This document shows positions 30,452 through 39,973 of a DNA stretch of 64,000 bases, one piece after another. Position 1 is the stretch's first letter, and the number at the start of each line of letters is the position of its first letter. The notes under the pieces were generated by a model, which ran no database searches, was not told where the DNA came from, and saw only the letters and a program-made list of their open reading frames with translations. A program made the position numbers and the translations under genes. The DNA lies in the NCBI GenBank assembly GCA_003389385.1, contig QQVM01000016.1, positions 62,001 to 126,000 on the forward strand. Direction: 5' to 3'. The DNA is from Bacteroidota bacterium. Lineage in GTDB: Bacteria; Bacteroidota; Bacteroidia; AKYH767-A; 2013-40CM-41-45.

Positions 30452-32335
30452 ATGCCCAGGCGTTTACTTGAAAAAAACACACCAAGATGGATTATCTTCA
30501 CCATCGACGTATGCATTTGTCTGCTTTCCTTGCTGCTTGCTTATGTGGTTCGATTCAATTTCAAAATTCCGGACATTGAAATCGAAAGGTGGATTTATGC
30601 ATTCCCTGCTGTAATCGGAGTAAGGATTGCGAGTTTCCTGATCACCAGAATTTACAAAGGAATCATACGTTATACAAATACCCGGGATGCCACAAGAGTT
30701 TTCTTCACCATCACCGCCGGCAGTGCCTTTCTCGCGCTTCTGAATATACCTGTTTATTTCTTAGTCGGAATTTATCTCGTTCCCTATTCCATCATAATCA
30801 TTGAGTATTTCAGTACGGTTTTTCTGCTCACGGCATTCAGGATTTTCGTAAAGACAATTTACAATGAAATTAAAAATCCTTCGCGAACCAAAAAGCAGGT
30901 TATAATCTACGGTGCCGGAGAAAGCGGACTAATCACAAAGCGCGCACTTGACAGAGATGCAGGCACACGCTACAAGATTCTGGCTTTTGTGGATGACGAT
31001 AAGGCCAAAGTCGGAAAGACCCTTGAGGGGATTCGGATTTATAATGCTACAACTGATCTTGAGGAACTGATCAGGTCTAACAGCATAGAGAATCTCATTA
31101 TCAGCATCCAAAATATAAGCGGTGCTGTCAAGCAAGATATCATTGAAAAATGTCTTGGCCTCAATGTAAATATCCTCAATGTTCCGCCGGTAAATAATTG
31201 GATCAACGGACAGCTTAGTTTTAATCAGATTAAAAAAGTAAGAATTGAGGACCTCTTGGAGCGTGATCCCATCAAGTTGGACCACAAGAAAATCGCTGAA
31301 CAACTAAAAGGTAAGACCATTCTTATCAGCGGTGGCGCCGGATCTATAGGCGCTGAAATCGTGAGGCAACTGATTCCATTCAGTCCGGGACTTTTAGTAG
31401 TGCTTGATCAGGCAGAATCTCCCCTGTATGAACTGGAACTCGAGATCAGCGAGAAATACGGATGGAATAAAATTGAAACTGTAATAGGTGATGTGCGCCA
31501 GATGGACCGCATGAAAAGAGTCTTTGATGCATTTAAGCCGCAGATTGTATTTCATGCTGCCGCATACAAACATGTGCCTGTCATGGAAAACAATCCTTCA
31601 GAAGCAATTCTCACCAATGTTCATGGCACAAAAATTCTGGCTGACCTGTCACTCCAGTTCGGAATTGAAAAATTTGTGATGGTAAGTACCGACAAGGCTG
31701 TAAATCCTACAAGCATCATGGGCGCTACCAAGAGAATCGCTGAGATTTATTGCCAGAGCATGAACAGCAAAGGTAAAACGAAATATATCACTACACGATT
31801 TGGAAATGTGCTGGACTCAAACGGCTCTGTGATTCCCCGATTTAAAAAACAAATCGAAGAAGGCGGTCCACTTACCGTCACTCATCCTGAAGTCACGCGT
31901 TATTTCATGACCATACCTGAAGCCTGCCAGCTTGTGCTTGAAGCCGGAACTATGGGTAACGGTGGAGAAATTTTTATTTTCGACATGGGTAAGCGTGTCA
32001 AAATTGCTGACCTTGCTAAAAAAATGATCAGGCTCAGCGGTCTCGAACCTGACAAAGACATCCAGATCATATTTACGGGGCTTCGGGCGGGAGAAAAAAT
32101 TTATGAGGAATTGCTGGCTGATAAAGAAACCACAATTCCGACACACCATGAAAAAATTATGATAGCTAGGGTGCAGGAGTGTAACTTTGAGTCAGTGCAA
32201 AAGCAAATTTCCGACCTAATTGAAATGTTCCGGACACAAAATAATGATGCTATAGTCAGAAAGGTAAAGGAAATTGTTCCTGAATATGTATCGGCCAACT
32301 CAGAATTTGAAAAACTGGACATCCGAAGTACGTAA
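30452..32335 (+). CDS. Membrane nucleoside-diphosphate sugar epimerase/dehydratase (CapD/WbpM/FlaA1-like)
   Basis: N-terminal TM segments, two Rossmann units (IIYGAGESGLITKRAL; ISGGAGSIGAEIVRQL), SMK-type ATKRIAEIYCQ. Confidence 0.94.
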   Translation: MPRRLLEKNTPRWIIFTIDVCICLLSLLLAYVVRFNFKIPDIEIERWIYAFPAVIGVRIASFLITRIYKGIIRYTNTRDATRVFFTITAGSAFLALLNIPVYFLVGIYLVPYSIIIIEYFSTVFLLTAFRIFVKTIYNEIKNPSRTKKQVIIYGAGESGLITKRALDRDAGTRYKILAFVDDDKAKVGKTLEGIRIYNATTDLEELIRSNSIENLIISIQNISGAVKQDIIEKCLGLNVNILNVPPVNNWINGQLSFNQIKKVRIEDLLERDPIKLDHKKIAEQLKGKTILISGGAGSIGAEIVRQLIPFSPGLLVVLDQAESPLYELELEISEKYGWNKIETVIGDVRQMDRMKRVFDAFKPQIVFHAAAYKHVPVMENNPSEAILTNVHGTKILADLSLQFGIEKFVMVSTDKAVNPTSIMGATKRIAEIYCQSMNSKGKTKYITTRFGNVLDSNGSVIPRFKKQIEEGGPLTVTHPEVTRYFMTIPEACQLVLEAGTMGNGGEIFIFDMGKRVKIADLAKKMIRLSGLEPDKDIQIIFTGLRAGEKIYEELLADKETTIPTHHEKIMIARVQECNFESVQKQISDLIEMFRTQNNDAIVRKVKEIVPEYVSANSEFEKLDIRST

Positions 32336-32344
32336 TTAACCAGA

Positions 32345-32782
32345 ATGAAATCAGCTTCAGATATATTCAGACATAAAAGTAAAATTGAAATCCGGTTTGC
32401 AGACATTGATGCTTTCAATCATGTAAACAATGCCAGGTATCTCACCTATTTTGAGCAGGCAAGAATCGAATACTTTAATGAAATAATTGGCTGGAATTAT
32501 GACTGGTCCAAGCAGGGTATCATCCTTGCCAGAGCGGAGATTGACTTCATTGTTCCTGTGAATTTGAATGATGAGGTTTATGTCCATACAAGATGCTCCA
32601 GACTTGGTAAAAAGAGTTTTGACCTGGAATATAAAATGACCAGGAAAGATGCAAATTCTGAGATTACAGTCTGCAGCGGAAAAACTGTGATGGTTGCATT
32701 TGACTATGAAATGCAAAAATCAATTGAGATTCCGGATGATTGGAAAAAAATCATTCGAAGTCATGAAGGAATGCAGGATTAG
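32345..32782 (+). CDS. Acyl-CoA thioesterase (4HBT hot-dog fold)
   Basis: RFADIDAFNHVNNARYLTYFEQARIEYF. Confidence 0.93.
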   Translation: MKSASDIFRHKSKIEIRFADIDAFNHVNNARYLTYFEQARIEYFNEIIGWNYDWSKQGIILARAEIDFIVPVNLNDEVYVHTRCSRLGKKSFDLEYKMTRKDANSEITVCSGKTVMVAFDYEMQKSIEIPDDWKKIIRSHEGMQD

Positions 32783-33360
32783 CCGTGAATGGTTTCTTTT
32801 TTTCCGTACTTACCTATTATCTGGGCTTCGTATTCAAGAAACTCTTTCCAGCGCTGATCCACATCAACATCAGTCGCATATTTTTTTGCCAGACCAATAA
32901 ACATAGTATAATGATTGGCCTCGGAAATCATTAACTCGCGGTAAAACTCCCTTAATTCCGGATCGTTGATGTTTTCACTCAGCAATTTAAATCTCTCACA
33001 ACTTCTTGCTTCAACAAGAGCCGAGAACAACAGTCGATCGCAAAGCACGATGTTTCTGGCATGTCCTTTTCTTATGAATTGATTGAGTTCATATACGTAA
33101 TCATCCCTTCTTTCCCTTCCGAGTACAAGATTTCTTTCCCTGATCTTTTCATGCACCATCTGGAAATGTGAAAGTTCTTCCCTTGCAAGTTCAAGCATTG
33201 CTTCCACAAGTTCAGGAATGTCAGGATACTGTATGATCAGGTTGATGGAATTGGTTGCGGCTTTTTGCTCACAATAAGCATGATCTGTAAGGATTTCATC
33301 AAGATTCTTTTCTACGATGTTTACCCATCTCGGATCAGTAGGAAGTTTCAAACCAAGCAT
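32779..33360 (-). CDS. miaE: tRNA-(ms2io6A) hydroxylase-like ferritin-fold protein
   Basis: 193 aa; DHAYCEQKAATN, ELAREELSHFQMV, ARSCERFKLLSENI, ISEANHYTMFIGLAKKY di-iron ligand pattern. Confidence 0.88.
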   Translation of the reverse strand: MLGLKLPTDPRWVNIVEKNLDEILTDHAYCEQKAATNSINLIIQYPDIPELVEAMLELAREELSHFQMVHEKIRERNLVLGRERRDDYVYELNQFIRKGHARNIVLCDRLLFSALVEARSCERFKLLSENINDPELREFYRELMISEANHYTMFIGLAKKYATDVDVDQRWKEFLEYEAQIIGKYGKKETIHG

Positions 33361-33463
33361 AAATATTCAGTATATATTGCAAAGAAAACACATTTGATGA
33401 AATGTAAGAAAATAAAATAATAAGAACCAACAAAAACGGATGCGATAGAAACCAATTCTGTGT

Positions 33464-33471
33464 TATTTTTG
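33464..33471 (+). promoter_or_regulatory. Candidate -7 box (TATTTTTG) for the 33486 gene
   Basis: TAnnTTTG 15 nt upstream of the ATG at 33486. Confidence 0.4.
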
Positions 33472-33485
33472 TATTAAGATCAAAC

Positions 33486-33962
33486 ATGCCGCCATTAGTA
33501 TTATACGGAGACAAACTGTGCGTGAAGGTGACACGTGAATTCAAGCAGCTGGTGAATATTTCCATTGCTGCAGGAAAGTTCATTCTGATTCATCCGAATT
33601 ATAATCTCATTCGAGAAGCAATGCGTCTGGATGTAATACAGGATTGTATGCTTGAAGATTTTGAAGTGCATAACTGGCAGTATGAAGTGGGCGAAATCAT
33701 TTCTTTCGACACAAAAGAGATTTTTTTCTTTTATGCACTGCTCGAGCTCAGCTGCAGAATCTTTCTTTGTGAAATCGGCGATGACCTGGAAAAAATGGCA
33801 ATTGAAAACGAAGAAACCGATGAAGAAGAATTTAAACGAGTAAGAGGATTTTATCTCAGGCAGGCTGAAGACTTCCTGCATGAAATTAAAAGAAGCTTTA
33901 ACGGCAACAGGCAATTTTATGAGCTCGACTGGAAAATCAACCAGTTGAATCTTACCGCATAA
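33486..33962 (+). CDS. Hypothetical protein, 158 aa
   Basis: Intact ORF with a nearby -7 box; mixed composition; no family recognised. Confidence 0.65.
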   Translation: MPPLVLYGDKLCVKVTREFKQLVNISIAAGKFILIHPNYNLIREAMRLDVIQDCMLEDFEVHNWQYEVGEIISFDTKEIFFFYALLELSCRIFLCEIGDDLEKMAIENEETDEEEFKRVRGFYLRQAEDFLHEIKRSFNGNRQFYELDWKINQLNLTA

Positions 33963-33973
33963 CAATTGAAATT

Positions 33974-35941
33974 TCAATGAAGGTCCGGGCTCTCAGCATT
34001 CTCCCTTAGGGTGTCAGCTTGCTCCTCGACGACAATAAAATTTCTCGCAGGCCCCGAAACTTCCACATCAGGCTTGAGATTGTCTGCTTCTTCCTGAGAA
34101 ATCAATCCTTTCTTCAGCATGAATGCTGAAACGATTCGGTAATAATCTGCAAGATGCGGACGCAATTGGCCGTCTGATCCAAATTGAAAACGAAATGCTT
34201 TTGGCTTGGGAAGGAGGCTGGCAAGGAAGATTCCTTCTGCGAGACTGAGGTCTTTGGGTTTTTTCATGAAATAAAATTCTGAGGCCTCCCCAATGCCGTA
34301 TACTCCGGGGCCCAATTCGATAATATTCAGATAAACTTCAAACATTCTCTCCTTGCTGCAAAGCCTATTGCTTTCAATCAGCCACACAAGCAGTGCTTCT
34401 TCTACTTTGCGCGCAATCGTTTTATTCCTGCTGAGAAATACATTCTTCACAAGCTGCATGCTGATTGTACTTCCTCCTCTTACAAATCTGCCTGCCTTGT
34501 AATTGGCAACGATTGACTGTTTGAATGCTTCAGGATTGAATCCGTTATGAAAAAAGAAGGAACCATCTTCGCTGGTAAGCACCGCATTTTTAAAGTTCGG
34601 TGAAACCTCATCCAGGGGAGTGAAATAAGGATTGCCAGGACCAACCTCAATCGTTCTGAATAGTTTTCCCTTTTCATACACCTGATGCAGAAAGACATCA
34701 TTCATTTTGTAAATATTCTGTTCACCGGATTTTGTAATCCTGAATTTCCTGGCTCGCAAACGAGATTCGAACTTCACACTGTCAGGTATATTAGTGTCAA
34801 ATTCAAAATTCAGCTTATAGGTTAATGTACCTTCTGCCTGTACACCACTTACTGCTGTAAATACACCTTGCGGAAGAGAGCCGAAAAAATTGTCAGCTGG
34901 AATTTCATCTGAATCTATTTTCAAATGAACCTGCTTGCCTTCACCGCTGTGAATACTGGCGAAAGCCCTGAATAAGATCTGATTGATCTCAGCCGTTGAA
35001 GTACTGTCCAGCTGCAAATAAGAAGGGCCAATTGCCAATCTGTAGTCAAAAAGAAAATGCTTTAAAACCGCTGTATCTGAGGAAATGCGCTCATGATAAA
35101 ACTTTAAATTCTCAGCTGAAAAATGTCCACTTAGCCTGACCTCATCACCGGCTTTTCCGGCCTCCTGCATTGAAGCATGGATGGTGTCGAGAGTGAAACT
35201 TAATCCGGTCATTGATTTCAGCAAGGGCAAATGTTTGCCGTGAAATGAACCTGGATACAGATATAAATCAAAATTTCTGCCCGACTTCGAGAACTCCCCC
35301 TTCAGATTCCAGCTTATGGTTGAATCACCGTTATTAAATACGCCGGATATATTGCTTTCATCCGATTGAAAATCCGGCATGATAAATTGTTCCGTATCTC
35401 CGTTCCGGCTGTGACTGATTGTTATATCCCTTAAATAAGCTTTCGAAGGTGCAAGTCTGAAGATGTTGTTCAGCACCCTTTCTGCAAGTCCGGAAAAATT
35501 TAAGGATGCCTTCTTATCAGATTGTTCTTCAATTTCTGATCCGGCTTTTATACCAGACCGGATAAAGCTGTCATAGTTGCAAATTGAATCTGTGCAGACG
35601 AGATTGATGCGAAGACCAGAAAGGAATAAATTCCTGATATTGACTCTTCCTGCAAGCATTTGAAGAACTGACGGAGACACATTTAGTGTATCAATGTGAA
35701 TCAGCTCTTCACTTTCTTTATTAATAATTGAAAAGTCAGAAAAGTACACTGATGTTAGAGAGCTAAATCCTGATTCACCTGTCTGAAACTTAATACCGTA
35801 ACGTTGGTTCAAACCAGACTCAATCTTGTCCAGAATCTTTTGAAGAATTGCGCCACGAAATGCAAACAACAGTGTGAATAAGATTCCTGTAACTACAGCA
35901 ATTGCGATGGCAATGCGGATAATAAACTGTTTTCTGATCAT
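33974..35941 (-). CDS. AsmA-like N-terminal region fused to GT51 peptidoglycan glycosyltransferase domain (no transpeptidase)
   Basis: 655 aa; TM anchor; C-terminal AVLTSEDGSFFFHNGFNPEAFKQSIVAN, GGSTISMQLVKNVFLSRNKTIARKVEEALLVWLIE, MFEVYLNIIELGPGVYGIGEASEFYF. Confidence 0.88.
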   Translation of the reverse strand: MIRKQFIIRIAIAIAVVTGILFTLLFAFRGAILQKILDKIESGLNQRYGIKFQTGESGFSSLTSVYFSDFSIINKESEELIHIDTLNVSPSVLQMLAGRVNIRNLFLSGLRINLVCTDSICNYDSFIRSGIKAGSEIEEQSDKKASLNFSGLAERVLNNIFRLAPSKAYLRDITISHSRNGDTEQFIMPDFQSDESNISGVFNNGDSTISWNLKGEFSKSGRNFDLYLYPGSFHGKHLPLLKSMTGLSFTLDTIHASMQEAGKAGDEVRLSGHFSAENLKFYHERISSDTAVLKHFLFDYRLAIGPSYLQLDSTSTAEINQILFRAFASIHSGEGKQVHLKIDSDEIPADNFFGSLPQGVFTAVSGVQAEGTLTYKLNFEFDTNIPDSVKFESRLRARKFRITKSGEQNIYKMNDVFLHQVYEKGKLFRTIEVGPGNPYFTPLDEVSPNFKNAVLTSEDGSFFFHNGFNPEAFKQSIVANYKAGRFVRGGSTISMQLVKNVFLSRNKTIARKVEEALLVWLIESNRLCSKERMFEVYLNIIELGPGVYGIGEASEFYFMKKPKDLSLAEGIFLASLLPKPKAFRFQFGSDGQLRPHLADYYRIVSAFMLKKGLISQEEADNLKPDVEVSGPARNFIVVEEQADTLRENAESPDLH

Positions 35942-36085
35942 GAGTCAATTACACTCACAATTTGAGGAATCTTTCCAATGAAATCAAAAGAGATTTCATA
36001 CACAATAAACCGTTGATAATTTTCGTCCCAAATGCCTTCCCTGACTGAATGAAAAAAATTACTTTCGGGCATATTCCCGATACAC

Positions 36086-37351
36086 ATGCGGATTCTGGGT
36101 CTTAGGTGTTTTTTACTTATTCCTGCTATTCTGATTTTTCTGAGCCGGGAAGCAGCATATTCATCTGCAGATACAAGCTTTTCATTCCTGGCTAAACCGG
36201 AATATACTTCCAAATTAAAGGAAGCATCAGCTAAAGCTAATGAGCACGAGTCCAGGAATCTCAATCGATACGCTATTGAGAAGCTGAAAGAATACGACAG
36301 AATGCTGGATGAAAATTCATCACGTGCAGCTGGTGACAGCATCGCAAAGATCGAAGCAATATTTGAAAAGATTAACGCGAACCGGCTTGCGGAGTTAAAA
36401 GGGCTTAAAGAGCAGATAGAAGTCCTAAAGGCCCAGAAGGAAAGCAATGACAGTGCATATAAGGAACTGCTGAAAAAAGCCGGGATAGCTTTCTTCATCT
36501 GGTTAGTGATTGTACTGGCATTGCTTAAGTTGCGGAAAATGCGCCTGAGTAAAAAACAAGCTGCGTTAAACAGAATACAAACTCAGTACAATTCAATTGA
36601 ATTCAACGCATCGAAAGGTGAAAAACTTATTAGTTCAGCAGAGAAAGAACTTCACAGGCTGCATGATTTGAAGCTTAAATCTCATGAACTAAATGAAGCA
36701 CTTAATTCTGAAATGGAATCTCTTGTTCCCGGAAGTGAAAACCTTCAGCAAATGCAAAGCGCCATCAGGAATTCGAAGGATCTTGGGCAAAAACTCGAGC
36801 TTGAATCCGCCGTTTTCGATACCATAAAAAACTTTCAAATTCAAGCCGGATCTGAATTTGAAGACTGCGACATGAACATCATTTGCGATTCAGCACTAGA
36901 GATCGCATACAGAGGTTTCAAAAGTGAAGACGCTCCCGAAAATCTGGCAATCGAAAGAAATTTTGAGAAAAAAATTCCTCCTGTGAGAGGCAACAAATCA
37001 GCCATTACCATTGCTCTGCTGAACATCCTGAAGAACTCCTTTGAATCACTGAAAGCCAAACAGGCAAATGCCGCAAAAGATTATAAGCCAAAGGTTACCA
37101 TCAGTACACGCATACTTCCAAATTTTGTTCAGATAAGAGTGAGAGATAATGGAGCAGGAATGGATGGCAAAGTGATGGAGAAAGCCCCTGAACAGTTTTT
37201 CTCTACGAAAGATGTTTTGGTTGGCACAGGATTAGGACTCAGCGAAAGCATTGGAATTATCCGTGATATGCACAAAGGGGAATTGAAAATTGAAAGTGAC
37301 CCAAACCATGCTACAGACGTGTATATAAAATTCTTTTTAAAAAAGAGATGA
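36086..37351 (+). CDS. Membrane sensor-kinase-like protein with HATPase domain, degenerate DHp
   Basis: Signal peptide, one TM, coiled coil; N box NILKNSFES, G1 DNGAGMD, F box FFSTK, G2 GTGLGLSES; no HE-x-x-N-P H-box. Confidence 0.85.
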   Translation: MRILGLRCFLLIPAILIFLSREAAYSSADTSFSFLAKPEYTSKLKEASAKANEHESRNLNRYAIEKLKEYDRMLDENSSRAAGDSIAKIEAIFEKINANRLAELKGLKEQIEVLKAQKESNDSAYKELLKKAGIAFFIWLVIVLALLKLRKMRLSKKQAALNRIQTQYNSIEFNASKGEKLISSAEKELHRLHDLKLKSHELNEALNSEMESLVPGSENLQQMQSAIRNSKDLGQKLELESAVFDTIKNFQIQAGSEFEDCDMNIICDSALEIAYRGFKSEDAPENLAIERNFEKKIPPVRGNKSAITIALLNILKNSFESLKAKQANAAKDYKPKVTISTRILPNFVQIRVRDNGAGMDGKVMEKAPEQFFSTKDVLVGTGLGLSESIGIIRDMHKGELKIESDPNHATDVYIKFFLKKR

Positions 37352-38124
37352 TGAAGTTGGTTAAATACACTCTGCTCAGCTTCGCGCTTTCATTCGCATT
37401 GTTTTCTCACGCGAATGAAAGTGAGCTTAAGAATATTTTGTCTGATGCGAAAACAGTTTATATAAAGCCAGAAGCGCTAGACCGGCTGATTATCAGGCTT
37501 AGGCCAATAGAAGAAAATCTGAATCCTGATCTGGAAACTGATATACTTGAAGCATACAAAGTGATATCTGACCAGTATGCGGCAAATCATCATTACAGTC
37601 AGGCTCTCGATGTCTTTAAGAAATATATTCAGCTAAAAGATTTCATCAGCGGCAGGGATTATTTACTAGCCATTAAATTCCGTCAGGATTCTGTGAAAGA
37701 ACTTCGTACTGCCCTTGGAGCCGAAATCATGAATCTGAAAAACGAAGCTGAAATGCTGCAAATCGACAACGATTATCTGGTTAGCAAGAAGCAGAATTTT
37801 AAAAAGTATTTTTCATTTATCATCATCACCCTGAGTGCAATCTTTGCGCTGATGCTCACAAGTTTCGCTGTGAAGTATTTTAAACTGCACTCTCAGATAA
37901 ACGAGTTTCGTGATGCAATTAAAAATCTTCATGGTGTGGCCACCTTGGGCTCACTTTCTCAGGGATTTATTTCAAATACAAACGAGAAAATTAACCAACT
38001 CGAAGAAATGCTTGAGCAACTTAAAAATGACGTATCTCATTCTCCCGGCAAAATTGACCAAATGCTTACTGGAATGAAAAATGAACTGAAAGATTTTTCC
38101 AAAAAACTCGGCACCGGCGTCTGA
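37348..38124 (+). CDS. Membrane protein with degenerate histidine-kinase DHp-like C-terminus, no HATPase domain
   Basis: 258 aa; signal peptide, central TM; C-term HGVATLGSLSQGFISNTNEKINQLEEMLEQL; start overlaps the upstream stop (ATGA). Confidence 0.65.
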   Translation: MMKLVKYTLLSFALSFALFSHANESELKNILSDAKTVYIKPEALDRLIIRLRPIEENLNPDLETDILEAYKVISDQYAANHHYSQALDVFKKYIQLKDFISGRDYLLAIKFRQDSVKELRTALGAEIMNLKNEAEMLQIDNDYLVSKKQNFKKYFSFIIITLSAIFALMLTSFAVKYFKLHSQINEFRDAIKNLHGVATLGSLSQGFISNTNEKINQLEEMLEQLKNDVSHSPGKIDQMLTGMKNELKDFSKKLGTGV

Positions 38125-38138
38125 CCGGAAAATAACCG

Positions 38139-39068
38139 ATGTCAACTCTCAAGCACGTTATCTGCATAGGCGCCTCTCTGGTCGACTTCAATTTTAATTG
38201 CTTTAAGAATCCGGTACTTAACACTTCCAATCCGGCAGCTATGTCCAAATCCCCCGGAGGTGTGGCAAGAAATATTGCACATCACCTGTCTCTGTTAGGA
38301 TGTAAAGTCACATTGATCACCTGTGAAGCTGATGATGCCGAAGGTAAATGGCTGAAAGAAATAAATGCATCTGCCGGTATCGACACATCACTTTCTTGCA
38401 GAGAAAGCAAAACTGGTGTTTACGCTTCAATACATGATCACCTGGGAAACTTTCATATAGGCGTTGTATCCTCTGATGTGGAAGATAAATTGAATGCAGA
38501 GTTTCTTTCCGGTGTGCTGAGCAGGATTTCTGAAGCAGATTTGCTTATTGCAGACTGCAATCTTTCTGTAGATTCGCTTAAGAGCCTGCTCGATATATCT
38601 GAAAAAAGAAAGTGGCCTGTAATACTTGATACAGTGTCCGTAAGCAAGGCATCCCGGATTATTTCCGCTCTTCCCGCTTCCGTGTTGATGATTAAACCGA
38701 ATGAAGATGAATTCAGGCAGTTTGCGACAGAATCAGAAAGCTTTTATCATGAAGATGAAATTTTCGAATTCCTGCATCGCAAAGGAGTGAAAAACGTTTG
38801 GTTGAGTCGCGGAGAGAACGATTCAATACTTTCAATCGGATCAGACTCTTTCAGTTTATCTGCACCTTCGGCCAATATCATAGATACAAACGGAGCCGGT
38901 GATGCGGCCGTAGCAGGATGGGCTTACGCTTTTCTACAGGGTAAAAACATACGGGAATGTCTTCAATTCGGACATGCAGCAGCAGGCGCGATACTGGAAT
39001 CGCAGGGATCCGTCAGACCAGACATGAGCACAAAGCTGCTGGAAGATTACGTGAAAAAATTAAAATGA
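38139..39068 (+). CDS. PfkB-family carbohydrate kinase, probable pseudouridine kinase
   Basis: SPGGVARNIAHHLSLLG, DTNGAGDAAVAGWAYAFLQG; overlaps psuG. Confidence 0.9.
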   Translation: MSTLKHVICIGASLVDFNFNCFKNPVLNTSNPAAMSKSPGGVARNIAHHLSLLGCKVTLITCEADDAEGKWLKEINASAGIDTSLSCRESKTGVYASIHDHLGNFHIGVVSSDVEDKLNAEFLSGVLSRISEADLLIADCNLSVDSLKSLLDISEKRKWPVILDTVSVSKASRIISALPASVLMIKPNEDEFRQFATESESFYHEDEIFEFLHRKGVKNVWLSRGENDSILSIGSDSFSLSAPSANIIDTNGAGDAAVAGWAYAFLQGKNIRECLQFGHAAAGAILESQGSVRPDMSTKLLEDYVKKLK

Positions 39069-39973
39069 AAAACCATATCGAGATACACAAGGAAGTTCAG
39101 GAAGCTCTTAAGCAAGGCCAGGCTGTCGTGGCGCTTGAGTCTACAATCATCGCACACGGAATGCCATGGCCGGAAAACATGGAAACTGCAATGGCTGTAG
39201 AGAAGATAATCCGCGATAAAAATGCCATTCCCGCAACCATTGCCATACTTGATGGAAAGATTTGCATCGGCTTAAAAAACAGTCAGCTTGAGCATGTGGC
39301 AAAAAGCAAGGACGTTCTGAAAGTGAGCACACGGGAAATCGCCTACGTTTGCTCAAGCGGAAAAAATGGCGCCACAACTGTGGCATCCAGCATGAAGCTC
39401 GCATCGCTTGCAGGAATAAAAGTATTTGTGACCGGAGGCACAGGTGGTGTTCACCGCAACGGAGAAAACACAATGGATGTTTCCACAGACCTGACTCTTA
39501 TGTCCAAAACTCCTGTCGCAGTAGTTTCAGCAGGAGTGAAATCCATCCTGGACATCGGACTTACTCTTGAAACTTTGGAGACGCTCGGTGTGCCGGTCAT
39601 CACATTCAGAAGCGATTATTTTCCAAGCTTCTATTCCTCGGCAAGTCCGTACCTCAGTCCCCTTCGAATGAATGACACAGCAGAAATTGCAAAATTAATT
39701 CGTACACATTTTGAATTAGGTATGGAAAGCAGTGTGCTGGTAGCAAATCCTGTTCCTCATGAAAATGAAATTCCCTATGACGAGATCGAATCATTAATAC
39801 AGACTGCAATCAATAAATCACAAAGGAATGACATCAAGGGAAAGGACATTACACCCTATCTTCTGAAGGAAATCGCGGAGGCAAGCGGAGGCAGAAGTCT
39901 TGCAACTAATATAGCGCTGATAAAAAACAATGCCGTGCTTGGTGCGGATATCGCAAAAGCAATGGAATTCTGA
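39065..39973 (+). CDS. psuG: Pseudouridine-5'-phosphate glycosidase
   Basis: VVALESTIIAHGMPWPENMETA, VFVTGGTGGVHR, DVSTDLTLMSKTPVAVVSAGVKSILDIGLTLETLETLGVPV. ATG 39065 overlaps the upstream TGA. Confidence 0.95.
   Translation: MKNHIEIHKEVQEALKQGQAVVALESTIIAHGMPWPENMETAMAVEKIIRDKNAIPATIAILDGKICIGLKNSQLEHVAKSKDVLKVSTREIAYVCSSGKNGATTVASSMKLASLAGIKVFVTGGTGGVHRNGENTMDVSTDLTLMSKTPVAVVSAGVKSILDIGLTLETLETLGVPVITFRSDYFPSFYSSASPYLSPLRMNDTAEIAKLIRTHFELGMESSVLVANPVPHENEIPYDEIESLIQTAINKSQRNDIKGKDITPYLLKEIAEASGGRSLATNIALIKNNAVLGADIAKAMEF

Noticed and set aside
30304-30516. 70-aa minus-strand ORF between epimerase and capD-like genes
   Set aside because: Overlaps the divergent promoter region and the capD-like start; hydrophobic low-complexity translation.
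33501-33977. 158-aa minus-strand ORF mirroring the 33486 gene
   Set aside because: Shadow frame; the plus-strand ORF has the better start context and -7 box.
35938-36498. 186-aa minus-strand ORF
   Set aside because: Ser/Phe-rich translation antisense to the start of the HATPase gene; the plus strand has clear domain motifs.
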